64,000 nucleotides of DNA from Nocardioides exalbidus. Its GTDB lineage: Bacteria; Actinomycetota; Actinomycetes; Propionibacteriales; Nocardioidaceae. Shown here in pieces: positions 7,968 through 17,768 of the stretch (its first letter is position 1; every line of letters starts with the position of its first letter). The stretch spans positions 434,001 through 498,000 of the forward strand of contig NZ_FNRT01000002.1 of the NCBI RefSeq assembly GCF_900105585.1. The letters run 5' to 3'. The notes under the pieces were generated by a model, which worked only from the letters and a program-made list of their open reading frames with translations, did no database searches and was not told the origin of the DNA. Position numbers and translations under genes: made by a program.

Positions 7968-8798
7968 TCAGTCTGTCAGCGCCGTGTCCGTCACCCGCCG
8001 GGCCCGCTCGAAGACGGCGTCGGTCATCTCCGCGGTCAGCCGGCCGGTGTAGGTGTTGTGCGGCGAGGGGTGGTAGCAGCCGATCACGGTGACGTCCCCG
8101 AGCACCACCTCGGCCGCGTGGGCGAACTTCGGCTTCCGCGCGGGCGCCTCCGCCCCGGCGGCCACGAGGGAGCGGATCGCGCCGTCCCAGCCGAACGACC
8201 CGAGCGCGACGACCGCTCGCACGGTCGGCAGCAGGACCAGCTCGGCGGCGATCCACGGCGCGCACGTGTCGCGCTCGGCGGGCGTGGGCTTGTTGTCCGG
8301 CGGCGCGCAGCGCACGGTCGCGACCATCCGGGCGTCGAGGAGCCGCTGCCCGTCGCCGGCGTGCTCGCTCGTCGGCTGCGTCGCCCACCCGGTGCGGTGC
8401 AGGCTGGCGAACAACCAGTCGGCGCTCGGGTCGCCGGTGAAGATGCGTCCGGTCCGGTTGCCACCGTTGGCGGCGGGAGCCAGGCCGACGACGAGCAGCG
8501 CCGGCTCCGGGTCGCCCCACCCCGCGATCGGCCGGCCCCAGTAGGGCTGATCGGCGAACGACGCCCGCTTGTCGCGCGCGACGTCCTCGCGCCAGGTGAC
8601 GAGCCGGTCGCACGCCGCGCACACGCTCACCCGGGCGGTCAGCTCGTCGAGCGTGTCGGCGTGCGCGAGTCGTCGTACGTCGTCGGGGGTGCGGGCGACC
8701 GGCGTGTCCGGGTCCGCCGGGTCGTCCGGCCAGCCGGTGCCGGGCGCCACGGGGCTGGAGAACGCACCGCCGACGAGCGGGTGCGGCAGCCGGGTCAC
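7968..8798 (-). CDS. type-5 uracil-DNA glycosylase (UdgB-like)
   Basis: A DNA-repair enzyme that excises uracil and some other deaminated bases. The 276-residue protein has the iron-sulfur cysteines expected for families 4 and 5 (CAACDRL near residue 60; CAPPDNKP and DTCAPW further on), motif 1 GLAPAANGGNRTGRIFTGD and motif 3 CYHPSPHNT. In motif 1 an alanine takes the place of the acidic or asparagine catalytic residue of other families, which is the mark of UDGb. The GTG at 8798 overlaps the stop of the upstream ppx gene (GTGA), so it is likely the last gene of the eno-divIC-DUF501-ppx unit. The tRNA gene follows 11 bases downstream on the same strand. Confidence 0.88.
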   Translation of the reverse strand: MTRLPHPLVGGAFSSPVAPGTGWPDDPADPDTPVARTPDDVRRLAHADTLDELTARVSVCAACDRLVTWREDVARDKRASFADQPYWGRPIAGWGDPEPALLVVGLAPAANGGNRTGRIFTGDPSADWLFASLHRTGWATQPTSEHAGDGQRLLDARMVATVRCAPPDNKPTPAERDTCAPWIAAELVLLPTVRAVVALGSFGWDGAIRSLVAAGAEAPARKPKFAHAAEVVLGDVTVIGCYHPSPHNTYTGRLTAEMTDAVFERARRVTDTALTD

Positions 8799-9733
8799 GG
8801 CTCGATCGCGGCGGCCATGCCGTGCAGGATGTCGGCCTCGGACACCAGGTGGTCGGCGACCGGGACCCGCGCCAGGATCCGGCTCCAGATCAGGGCGCCG
8901 GCGCCGATCACGTCGGCCCGGCCGGGATGCATGTAGGGCAGGGCACGGCGCTCCGCGACCGTCATCGCGACCAGGCGGTCGACGAAGTCCGTCGTGGTCA
9001 CGTTGGACAGCACCGCGCCGTCGAAGGCGTCGCGGTCGTAGGCAGCCAGGTCGAGGACGCCGCACGCGAGCGTCTTGATCGTGCCGGACGTGCCGATCGC
9101 GGTCAGCGTGCGCTCGAGGGGTACGCCGGAGGCGTCGAGGTGCGCGTCGACGTCGGCCACGCAGGCGTCGATCTCCGCGGCCGTCGGCGGGTCGGAGTGG
9201 AGGTGGCGCTCGTGGAGCCGGACCGAGCCGATGTTCATCGAGACCGACCGCCGCCCGTCACCCTCCCCCAGCACCAGCTCGGTGGACCCGCCGCCGATGT
9301 CGACGACGAGCACCGGCTCGGGCGGCATCGGGGCCTGCGCGGCGATGGCACCGGCGTACACCAGCGCCGCCTCCTCGTCGCCGGACAGCACCTCGGGCTC
9401 GATGCCGAGGCGACGGCGCACGCCCTCGCGGAAGACGTCGGCGTTGCCGGCGTCGCGGGTGGCCGAGGTGGCGCAGAACCGGACGCGGGCCGGCGGGACC
9501 GCGTGGCGCCGGATGGTCTCGGCGAGCTCGTCGATCGCAGCGAACGTGCGGGCCAGCGCCTCGTCGGCGAGGACCCCGGTCTGGTCGACGCCCTGGCCGA
9601 GCCGAACGACCCGGGAGTCGCGCAGCAGCACGTCGAGCGTGCCGTCGGCGCGGCGGCGGCCGATGAGGACCTTGATCGAGTTGGTGCCGCAGTCGATCGC
9701 CGCGACCGGGCTCGACGCGTGGTCGGGGGTCAT
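8795..9733 (-). CDS. ppx: exopolyphosphatase / Ppx-GppA family phosphatase
   Basis: It hydrolyses terminal phosphates of polyphosphate or converts pppGpp to ppGpp; the family includes both activities. The 312-residue protein has the actin/hsp70-type phosphate loops DCGTNSIKVLIG (near the N-terminus) and VDIGGGSTELVLG, and the intermediate FCATSATRDA segment. It is the short, single-module form (about 310 residues) found in actinobacteria and lacks the C-terminal helical domains of E. coli Ppx. The ATG at 9733 gives the family N-terminus (MTPDHASSPVAAIDCGTNS). It begins 4 bases after the DUF501 stop and overlaps the uracil glycosylase start. Confidence 0.9.
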   Translation of the reverse strand: MTPDHASSPVAAIDCGTNSIKVLIGRRRADGTLDVLLRDSRVVRLGQGVDQTGVLADEALARTFAAIDELAETIRRHAVPPARVRFCATSATRDAGNADVFREGVRRRLGIEPEVLSGDEEAALVYAGAIAAQAPMPPEPVLVVDIGGGSTELVLGEGDGRRSVSMNIGSVRLHERHLHSDPPTAAEIDACVADVDAHLDASGVPLERTLTAIGTSGTIKTLACGVLDLAAYDRDAFDGAVLSNVTTTDFVDRLVAMTVAERRALPYMHPGRADVIGAGALIWSRILARVPVADHLVSEADILHGMAAAIEP

Positions 9734-9737
9734 GGGC

Positions 9738-10288
9738 TCATCCTGGCGCGTCGACGGACACGCACGGGCCCTTCGCCCACCAGTCACCGATGCGATCGAG
9801 CACCTCGTCCCCGAGCGGGTTCACCCCGCGGCCCATCGCCAGGGACTGGCCGGCGAGGACGTGGAGGCACTTCACCCGGTCGGGCATGCCGCCGGCGCTG
9901 ATGCCGTCGATCTCCGGCACCTCGAGGCCGGCCCGCTCGCCGATCTCGGCGCGCGCCTCGAGGTAGCGCTCGTGGGCGGAGCGGTAGGCGGCGGCGAGCT
10001 CCTCGTCGGTGGCGAGGCGGTCCTGCATCTCCTTCATCACGTGGTTGCCCTCGAGGGTGCCGATGCGCGAGGCCGCGCGCGGGCAGGTGAGGTAGTAGGT
10101 CGTGGGGAAGGGCGTGCCGTTGGGCAGGCGCGGCTCGGTGGCGACGACGTCGGGGTTGCCGCACGGGCACCGGTGGCCGATCGAGTCGATGCCGCGCGGG
10201 CGGCGCTTGAGCTGCGCGCGGATCGCGGCCTCGTCGGCGGCGTCGATGCGCGGGTTGTCGCGGGGTGTCTCGCGGGGGTCTCGTTCAC
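9738..10288 (-). CDS. DUF501 protein with apparent frameshift near the N-terminus
   Basis: DUF501 is a conserved actinobacterial protein always near eno and ppx; its role is unknown. The body is intact: HRCPCGNPDVV, LPNGTPFPTTYYLTCPRAASRIGTLEG and the C-terminal AGGMPDRVKCLHVLAGQSLA, with conserved Cys and Pro residues. This frame has no ATG, GTG or TTG upstream of an internal GTG at 10040, which would remove half the protein. A GTG at 10288, overlapping the divIC stop as GTGA, is the natural start. Starting there, one extra C in the five-C run (10274-10278, G on the plus strand) would join the frames and give VNETPRETPRDNPRIDAADE. The gene therefore has either a sequencing deletion, a true mutation or a minus-one shift. 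Expected full length is 183 residues. Confidence 0.75.
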
Positions 10289-10935
10289 TGCTTCTTCGTG
10301 CCGTCGACCAGGTCGGCCGGCTGCTCCTCGGGTGGTGGTGGGTTGCCGGCGAGCTCCACCGACTCCCAGACGCCGGTCCACCACGCCTTGGGCACGGTCT
10401 TGATCACGTCGTCGGGGTCGTTGAGCCTCGCCTGGGCCTCGAGCGGCTTGCCGTCGGTGCCGATGACCTCGAAGCCCGACTCGCCGGGCATCAGGTAGCC
10501 GAACCGCTCGCGGGCCTGGGCCTTGACGTAGGCCGGGTCGTCCCAGCGCTTCTTCTCGCGCTCGAGGTCGTTGATGCTGGCCTCGCGCTCGGCGATCTGT
10601 GCCTTGAGGTCGCCGATGTGCGAGCGCTGCTGGAGGTAGGCCCGCAGCGACGACGCGTAGGACACCGTCAGCACCGCGAGCACCAGCACGAGCACGGCGG
10701 CCCGGCCGGTGAAGCGGGGACGGCGCGCAGCACTCCTCGGGGAGGCAGGACGTGCCCGGAGGTCGAGACCGGTGCTGGTCTCGCGCGTGGACGCGCTGCC
10801 CGAGGAGAGCGGCGGACGGGTCGTGGCGCCCCGTGGCCGGGGGCCACGGTCACCAGGACGCGTCGTGCTGCCCTGCCTCGGTCCGCGCGTTCCACCGCCG
10901 GGCCCACCCCGAGGAGTACGGCGCTGGGAAGGCAT
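10285..10935 (-). CDS. septum formation initiator (DivIC/FtsB family)
   Basis: A bitopic cell-division protein, 216 residues. A long basic Pro/Arg/Gly-rich cytoplasmic part (1-95) precedes one membrane helix (AAVLVLVLAVLTVSYASSL, about 100-120) and an extracellular coiled coil (LQQRSHIGDLKAQIAEREASINDLEREKKRW), then the FtsB-type DPAYVKAQARERFGYLMPGE segment. The family links FtsL, FtsQ and the septal synthase. The ATG at 10935 lies 19 bases after the eno stop, so the two genes are almost surely cotranscribed. The last 40 residues are Pro/Glu-rich. In mycobacteria the corresponding gene also follows eno. Confidence 0.88.
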   Translation of the reverse strand: MPSQRRTPRGGPGGGTRGPRQGSTTRPGDRGPRPRGATTRPPLSSGSASTRETSTGLDLRARPASPRSAARRPRFTGRAAVLVLVLAVLTVSYASSLRAYLQQRSHIGDLKAQIAEREASINDLEREKKRWDDPAYVKAQARERFGYLMPGESGFEVIGTDGKPLEAQARLNDPDDVIKTVPKAWWTGVWESVELAGNPPPPEEQPADLVDGTKKQ

Positions 10936-10954
10936 GCAGGCAAGTGTGCCTTGG

Positions 10955-12271
<1,317 letters not shown>

Positions 12272-12335
12272 TCAGCCTAGTCACGAAGGCGTGGGACGTC
12301 GCCGGGTGTCCGTGGGCGTCGCTACGGTCGGCAGG

Positions 12336-12800
12336 GTGAACCGCACCGGGCCCGGGCCCGCCGACCACCTGGGGGCCTACGTCGATCGCGCGACGGCCAG
12401 CGAGGTCGACCCGGCGAGCGACCCCGAGGCGGCACGGGTCCGGGTCGCGATGGCGGGCGAGTCGGCGCCGAGGTTCCGCGACCGGCTCGTGCTGGAGCGG
12501 GCGGCCTGGCTCGCGCGGCACACCGATCGCCGGCTCCAGGACATCTCGGTCGAGTGCGGCTTCCGGGGCTACGACGTGTTCGTCCGCGCCTTCCGCCGCG
12601 AGCTCGGGGCGTCGCCGTCCGAGTGGCGCGCGAACCCGACCACCTGGGAGATCGACGCACCGGGCGAGGTGCACTTCCACCCGCCCGACGGGATCCGGCT
12701 GCCGGCCCGCACCCCGCACGACGACACCGTGCCGGTCGCAGCGGCCTACGTCGACGCGTTCTCACCCCATCCGACGGTCGCGCCGCTGGGCGCAGGCTGA
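12336..12800 (+). CDS. small AraC-type helix-turn-helix protein
   Basis: A 154-residue protein with one AraC/XylS DNA-binding domain in the first 100 residues: RFRDRLVLERAAWLARHTDRRLQDIS, then VECGFRGYDVFVRAFRRELGASPSEWR, the second helix-turn-helix signature. No effector domain precedes it; the C-terminal 50 residues (EVHFHPPDGIRLPA) have no family I recognise. The start is the GTG at 12336; the longer frame upstream overlaps the eno promoter. It is transcribed away from eno and ends inside a palindrome shared with mazG. The target is unknown. Confidence 0.75.
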   Translation: MNRTGPGPADHLGAYVDRATASEVDPASDPEAARVRVAMAGESAPRFRDRLVLERAAWLARHTDRRLQDISVECGFRGYDVFVRAFRRELGASPSEWRANPTTWEIDAPGEVHFHPPDGIRLPARTPHDDTVPVAAAYVDAFSPHPTVAPLGAG

Positions 12801-12844
12801 CGTCATGGGGATCCCCGGTGCGCACCGGGGATCCTCATGACGTC
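12799..12844. terminator. bidirectional terminator, 46-nt near-perfect palindrome
   Basis: Arms of 9 bp (GACGTCATG) and 12 bp (GGATCCCCGGTG), separated by a single mismatch, pair around the central CG. The palindrome overlaps the last bases of the AraC-type gene and the stop codon of mazG on the other strand, so one structure serves both convergent genes. Confidence 0.8.
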
Positions 12845-13245
12845 GCGCGCTTCTCCGCAGCCTTCGCCGCGTTCCAGAGATCCATCACCTCGGCGACCGT
12901 GCTCGCCGTGGCGTCGCCGAAGACGTGCGGGTTGCGGCGCTCCATCTTGGCGATCACGCCGCGCGCCACGTCGTCGAGCGTGAACTCCCCCGCCTCCTCC
13001 GCGATGACCGCGTGGATCACGACCTGGAGCAGCAGGTCGCCGAGCTCGTCGCAGAGCCGGGCCGGGTCGCCGGACTCGATCGCCTCGACGACCTCCTCGG
13101 CCTCCTCGCGCACGTAGGGGATCAGCGAGGTGTGGGTCTGCTCGCGCTTCCAGAGGCACTCGCGCTGCAGCAGCCGCATCTGGTCGGCGAAGGCCTCCAG
13201 CTGCGACCCGTCACGCGGAGCAGGAGCGGGCACCGGAGCCGTCAT
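12835..13245 (-). CDS. mazG: MazG-type nucleoside triphosphate pyrophosphohydrolase
   Basis: A house-cleaning enzyme that hydrolyses noncanonical NTPs to NMP and pyrophosphate. The 136-residue protein is a single MazG module: LQRECLWKREQTHTSLIPYVREEAEEVVEAI, then LCDELGDLLLQVVIHAVIAEE with the EExxE and ExxD metal ligands, and the NPHVFGD motif. It is half the length of the duplicated E. coli protein, as is common in small MazG forms. The ATG at 13245 lies 8 bases after the lipoprotein gene stop; mfd, the lipoprotein and mazG form one unit. Confidence 0.9.
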   Translation of the reverse strand: MTAPVPAPAPRDGSQLEAFADQMRLLQRECLWKREQTHTSLIPYVREEAEEVVEAIESGDPARLCDELGDLLLQVVIHAVIAEEAGEFTLDDVARGVIAKMERRNPHVFGDATASTVAEVMDLWNAAKAAEKRATS

Positions 13246-13253
13246 CGGGTCGT

Positions 13254-13949
13254 TCAGCCGCAACGCTGGGTGAGCGGGAGCGTCGCGGAGTACGACGCGT
13301 CGGGCTCGCTGGTGAGCCCGGACTTCGCGATGTCGCTCACGGCGAACGAGGTGTTGGTGTCGACCGGGGTGAGGACTCCGTCGACGCTCTCGAGGCCGTA
13401 GCGCGGGTCGATGTCCACACCGTTGGCGTCGGGCCACTGGTTGAACGCGTCGGCGCCGGCCTGCGTGATCTCCTCGTCGGTCGGGTCGGCGACGCCGTTG
13501 TCCTCCAGGACGATCGCGCCGATCTGGTTGACGATGTCGGTCGCGAGGGCGTTGGCGGTGTTGAGCTCGAGGTAGGTGTCGCGCACGTCCTCGGGCATCG
13601 CGGCCGTGGTGCCGCGGCTCTGGGCGACGGCGTTCTCGTAGCTCGACCCCGGCTCGATGCCGTAGTCGTCGGCGATCTGCAGCGCCTGCGCACGCAGCGT
13701 CAGCAGCTGGACGGTGCCCTGCCGGATGAAGCTCATCGGCAGCACGGTGCTGCTGGAGGCGAACTGGTCGCCCAGCGCCGTGCACATCTCCTCGGCGGTC
13801 TGGTCGACCTGGCGGACCGTGAGCTCCTCGTCGCCAACCCTGGCAGCGATCCCGGGCGAGGCACTCCCGCACCCGGTGAGCAGGAGGCCGGCGCCCAGTG
13901 TCGTCACGGCCGTCACCAGGCGGGCCCTGGACTTGCTCTGCTGCCTCAC
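13254..13949 (-). CDS. SurA-N-like lipoprotein
   Basis: A 231-residue lipoprotein (signal VTAVTTLGAGLLLTGCG) followed by a helical SurA/trigger-factor-type N-terminal domain: AARVGDEELTVRQVD, then the RQGTVQLLTLRAQALQIADDYGIEP helix region typical of the chaperone fold. No peptidyl-prolyl isomerase domain is present. The GTG start at 13949 overlaps the mfd stop (GTGA). Mycobacteria also have a lipoprotein (LpqU) beside mazG and eno, but that is a different family. A role in secretion or envelope protein folding is an inference from the fold. Confidence 0.8.
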   Translation of the reverse strand: MRQQSKSRARLVTAVTTLGAGLLLTGCGSASPGIAARVGDEELTVRQVDQTAEEMCTALGDQFASSSTVLPMSFIRQGTVQLLTLRAQALQIADDYGIEPGSSYENAVAQSRGTTAAMPEDVRDTYLELNTANALATDIVNQIGAIVLEDNGVADPTDEEITQAGADAFNQWPDANGVDIDPRYGLESVDGVLTPVDTNTSFAVSDIAKSGLTSEPDASYSATLPLTQRCG

Positions 13950-16900
13950 GATTCGCTCCCAGTGGTCGTCGGGGGTGGAGTCGGCGCGGCGATGATGTCG
14001 TCGATCACACCGCGGGCCCATTCAAGCAGGGCGACGCCCGAGACCGGCTGCACGGGGAAGCCCGTGCCCTGCGGGCGCGGCACGAGGATCGTGCTGACCG
14101 GAGCCTTGACGATGCTGCGCGGGTGCAGCCGCTGGAGCCGTACGACGCGCGAGTCGGGCAGGTCGACCGGGGCGAACCTGACGTACTTGCCGGCCACCGT
14201 CACCTCCCCCACGCCGACCTGGCGGCAGCGTGCGCGGAAGCGCGCGACGATCAGCAGCGAGTCGACGGCCTCGGGCGGGTTGCCGTAGCGGTCCACCAGC
14301 TCGGCGCGGACCTCGTCGACGTCGTCGTCGGTGCGCACCTCGGCCAGCCGCTTGTAGATCTCGAGGCGCAGCCGCTCGCTCGGGATGTAGTCGTGGGGCA
14401 GGTGCGCGTCCACCGGCAGCTCGATGCGGACCTCGGCGGCCACCTCGTCCTCGCCGCCGCCCTTGAAGTCGGCCACGGCCTCGCCCACGAGCCGGACGTA
14501 GAGGTCGAACCCGACGTCGGCGATGTGGCCGGACTGCTCACCGCCGAGCAGATTGCCGGCACCACGGATCTCGAGGTCCTTCATCGCGATCGCCATGCCG
14601 CCGCCGAGGTCGGAGTGCTGGGCCAGCGTCGCGAGGCGCTCGTGGGCGGTCTCGGTGAGCGGCTTCTCCGCCGGGTAGAGGAAGTAGGCGTAGGCGCGCT
14701 CGCGCGAGCGGCCGACGCGACCGCGCAGCTGGTGCAGCTGCGAGAGACCGAGGGTGTCGGAGCGCTCGATGATCATCGTGTTGGCGTTGGACACGTCGAG
14801 GCCGGACTCCACGATCGTCGTGCAGACCAGCACGTCGAAGCGCTTCTCCCAGAAGTCGAGCATCACCTGCTCGAGGGCGTGCTCGCCCATCTGGCCGTGG
14901 GCCGTGGCGACCCGCGCCTCGGGCACGAGCTCGCGGATCCGGGCGGCGGCCTTCTCGATCGACTGCACCCGGTTGTGGATGTAGAACACCTGGCCCTCGC
15001 GCAGCAGCTCGCGGCGCACGGCTGCGACCACCTGGCGGTCCTCGTAGGCACCGACGTAGGTCAGGACCGGGTGCCGCTCCTCGGGCGGGGTGGTGATCGT
15101 GGACATCTCGCGGATGCCCGTGACCGCCATCTCCAGCGTGCGCGGGATCGGCGTCGCACTCATGGAGAGGACGTCGACCGAGGTGCGCATCCGCTTCATC
15201 TGCTCCTTGTGCTCGACACCGAAGCGCTGCTCCTCGTCGACGATGATCAGGCCGAGGTCCTTCATCCTGATCTCCGGGTTGAGCAGGCGGTGGGTGCCGA
15301 CGACGATGTCGACGGATCCGTCGGTGATGCCGGCGATGACCTCCTTGGCCTCCTTGTCGGTCTGGAAGCGCGAGAGGCCCTTGATCACGACCGGGAAGCC
15401 CGACATGCGCTCGGCGAAGGTCGACATGTGCTGGGTCACGAGCAGGGTCGTCGGCACGAGCACCGCGACCTGCTTGCCGTCCTGCACGGCCTTGAAGGCC
15501 GCCCGGACCGCGATCTCGGTCTTGCCGTAGCCGACGTCACCGCACACGAGCCGGTCCATCGGCACCACGCTGCGCATGTCGGCCTTCACCTCGTCGACCG
15601 TGGTGAGCTGGTCGACGGTCTCGGTGAACGGGAAGGCGTCCTCGAGCTCGCGCTGCCACGGGGTGTCGGGGCCGTAGGCGTGGCCCTTGGTCGCCTGGCG
15701 GGCGGCGTAGAGCTTGATCAGCTCGGCCGCGATCTCGCGGACGGCGCGGCGCGCCTTGTTCTTGCGCTTGGTCCAGTCGCCACCGCCGAGCCGGTCGAGG
15801 CTCGGGTTCTCGCCGCCGACGTAGCGGGTGACTTGGTCGAGGGTGTCGGCAGGGACGTAGAGCATGTCGTTGGGTCCGCCGCGCTTGCTGGGGCCGTACT
15901 CCAGGACGAGGTACTCGCGGACCGCGCCACCGATCTCACGCTGCTTCATCTCCACGAAGCGGCCGACGCCGTGCTGCTCGTGGACGACGTAGTCGCCGGC
16001 CTTGAGCTCGAGCGGGTCGATCTGCTTCTTGCGGCGTGCGGGCATCTTGCGCATGTCGCGCGTCGAGGCCTTCTGGCCCGACAGGTCGTCACCGGTGACG
16101 ATCGCGACCAGCGCCTCGTCGTCGACGAGCCCGTTGACCACGTGGCCGCAGGTGACGGTGACGACGCCGGGACCGGCGGTCCCGCCCTCCTCGACCAACC
16201 GGGCAGCGATGTCGTTCTCGCCGAGCAGCTCCACGAAGCGCTGGGCCGGGCCGTGGCCGGCGTGGACGACGACCACGTCGAGCCCCTCGCCCACCCAGCC
16301 GCGGATGTCGTCGACGGCCTTCTGCAGGTCGCCCCGGTAGGCCTCGGCGGGGTGGGTGGGCAGGCTGCGTGCCGGCACCCCGGCGGTCTCCGCGTCCACG
16401 AGGGCGGCGGCGGGCACGTCGTCGGTGTCGATGCCGAAGGGGCTCACGGACCACCACGCGTGACCGAGCCCCAGCGCGTGCAGCCGGACGTCGGCGATCT
16501 CGCGGTACGACGCCGCGCCGAGGTCGATGGGAGCGGTGCCGCCACCGGCGGCCGCGGCCCACGACGCCCCGAGGAACTCCTCGCTCGTCGCGACCAGGTC
16601 GTGTGCGCGGGTGCGCGCCCGCTCGGGGTCGAGGACCAGCACCGTCGTGTCGGCCGGCAGCAGGTCGACGAGGAGCTCCATCGAGTCGACGAGCGCCGGG
16701 GCGAGCGACTCCATGCCCTCGACCGCGATGCCGGCGGCCATCTTGTCGGTGAGCTCGAGCAGCTGCGGGTGGGCCTGGCCGAGCTCGGCCGCGCGACGGC
16801 GTACGTCCTCGGTCAGCAGCAGCTCGCGGCAGGGCGGCGCCCACAGCCGGTCCACCTTCTCCAGCGTGCGCTGGTCGGCGACCGAGAAGGCGCGGATCTC

Positions 16901-17542
16901 CTCCACGTCGTCACCCCAGAACTCCACGCGCAGCGGGTGCTCCTCGGTGGGCGGGAACACGTCGACGATCCCGCCGCGGACGGCGAACTCGCCACGACGC
17001 TCGACCATGTCGACCCGGGAGTACGCCGCCTCCGCCAGGCCGCGCACGACGTCGTCCATCGCGCGCGAGTCGCCCGTCGCGAGCTCGACCGGCTCGATGT
17101 CGGCCAGACCCGGGACCTGCGGCTGGAGCAGGCTGCGGATCGGCGCCACGACCACCTTCAGCGGGCCGTTGGAGGCGTCGGTGCCGGGATGGCGCAGGCG
17201 ACGCAGCACCGCCAGCCGGCGGCCGACGGTGTCGCTGCGTGGGCTGAGCCGCTCGTGCGGGAGCGTCTCCCAGCTCGGGTAGTAGGCGACGGCGTCGGGG
17301 TCGACGAGGTCGGCGAGCTCCCCGACGAGGTCCTCGGCCTCGCGCGACGTCGCGGTCACCGCGAGCACGGTGCGCCCGCGCTCGACGAGGCCGTGCACGA
17401 CGAACGGGCGGACGGCGCCCGGGCCGGTCAGGTCGAGGGCGGTCTGCACCGACGCGTCGGCCAGCGCACCGCCCAGGGTCGGGGCGGAGACGAGGCGCTC
17501 GGCGACGGCCGAGAGCGGGGTGGGCGGGGGTGTGGAGGACAC
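13946..17542 (-). CDS. mfd: transcription-repair coupling factor
   Basis: An ATP-dependent translocase that removes stalled RNA polymerase and recruits UvrA, 1198 residues (normal length). An N-terminal UvrB-like region is followed by the RNA-polymerase-interacting domain (DYVVHEQHGVGRFVEM, about 505-520), the helicase core with Walker A GDVGYGKTE (about 665) and DEEQRFG, the TRG-type motif (SGLDVSNANTMII; QLRGRVGRS) and the C-terminal TRCF domain. The GTG at 17542 has AAGGGA upstream and is preferred over a start at 17569. It is the first gene of the mfd-lipoprotein-mazG unit and the last core gene before the exopolysaccharide region. Confidence 0.96.
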   Translation of the reverse strand: MSSTPPPTPLSAVAERLVSAPTLGGALADASVQTALDLTGPGAVRPFVVHGLVERGRTVLAVTATSREAEDLVGELADLVDPDAVAYYPSWETLPHERLSPRSDTVGRRLAVLRRLRHPGTDASNGPLKVVVAPIRSLLQPQVPGLADIEPVELATGDSRAMDDVVRGLAEAAYSRVDMVERRGEFAVRGGIVDVFPPTEEHPLRVEFWGDDVEEIRAFSVADQRTLEKVDRLWAPPCRELLLTEDVRRRAAELGQAHPQLLELTDKMAAGIAVEGMESLAPALVDSMELLVDLLPADTTVLVLDPERARTRAHDLVATSEEFLGASWAAAAGGGTAPIDLGAASYREIADVRLHALGLGHAWWSVSPFGIDTDDVPAAALVDAETAGVPARSLPTHPAEAYRGDLQKAVDDIRGWVGEGLDVVVVHAGHGPAQRFVELLGENDIAARLVEEGGTAGPGVVTVTCGHVVNGLVDDEALVAIVTGDDLSGQKASTRDMRKMPARRKKQIDPLELKAGDYVVHEQHGVGRFVEMKQREIGGAVREYLVLEYGPSKRGGPNDMLYVPADTLDQVTRYVGGENPSLDRLGGGDWTKRKNKARRAVREIAAELIKLYAARQATKGHAYGPDTPWQRELEDAFPFTETVDQLTTVDEVKADMRSVVPMDRLVCGDVGYGKTEIAVRAAFKAVQDGKQVAVLVPTTLLVTQHMSTFAERMSGFPVVIKGLSRFQTDKEAKEVIAGITDGSVDIVVGTHRLLNPEIRMKDLGLIIVDEEQRFGVEHKEQMKRMRTSVDVLSMSATPIPRTLEMAVTGIREMSTITTPPEERHPVLTYVGAYEDRQVVAAVRRELLREGQVFYIHNRVQSIEKAAARIRELVPEARVATAHGQMGEHALEQVMLDFWEKRFDVLVCTTIVESGLDVSNANTMIIERSDTLGLSQLHQLRGRVGRSRERAYAYFLYPAEKPLTETAHERLATLAQHSDLGGGMAIAMKDLEIRGAGNLLGGEQSGHIADVGFDLYVRLVGEAVADFKGGGEDEVAAEVRIELPVDAHLPHDYIPSERLRLEIYKRLAEVRTDDDVDEVRAELVDRYGNPPEAVDSLLIVARFRARCRQVGVGEVTVAGKYVRFAPVDLPDSRVVRLQRLHPRSIVKAPVSTILVPRPQGTGFPVQPVSGVALLEWARGVIDDIIAAPTPPPTTTGSES

Positions 17543-17768
17543 CGGGGATCCCTTCGAGAGCACGCACAACGACCCCAGACGCGCGGCGCATGGGGGGTAC
17601 CTGAGAGTCTACGACTGCTGCCCGACAGCGACGTTCGAGGGACTCAGGGACACCGCTACCCGGAACCGGGGGGTTTGTCCCGGGCGTCACGCGGGTAGCA
17701 AGGAAGTCAACGCCGGTGCCCGAGCACCGGACGCCCAAGACGTTCACCTGAGAGGAACACGGGGACAC
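17543..17768 (+). promoter_or_regulatory. long structured leader before the first secreted paralogue
   Basis: This 226-base divergent gap holds an inverted repeat GCTACCCG (17655-17662) / CGGGTAGC (17692-17699) enclosing GGAACCGGGGGG and a second GC-rich stem (GCCGGTG...CACCGG), then GAGAGG before the ATG. The phrase GGAACCGGGGG recalls actinobacterial cyclic-di-AMP (ydaO-type) riboswitches, but the GGGTGAAT part of that consensus is not seen. The region could be an unclassified leader RNA. Confidence 0.3.

Noticed and set aside
10037..10384. Separate 115-codon gene between divIC and ppx
   Set aside because: Its N-terminal part lies in divIC and the rest is the wrong frame of DUF501; only the GTG at 10288 is kept, as the likely DUF501 start.
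13898..17698. A 1266-codon open frame on the plus strand opposite mfd
   Set aside because: It is the antisense of a complete mfd gene, very rich in His, Asp, Gly and Arg with no domain; long antisense frames are normal at this GC content. The same holds for the long frames opposite cbs, the lamin-tail gene, prs/aminopeptidase and the sugar operon.
17600..17768. Cyclic-di-AMP (ydaO-type) riboswitch before the first secreted paralogue
   Set aside because: The GGAACCGGGGG phrase fits, but the GACCCA and GGGTGAAT parts of the consensus were not found; kept only as a low-confidence structured leader.
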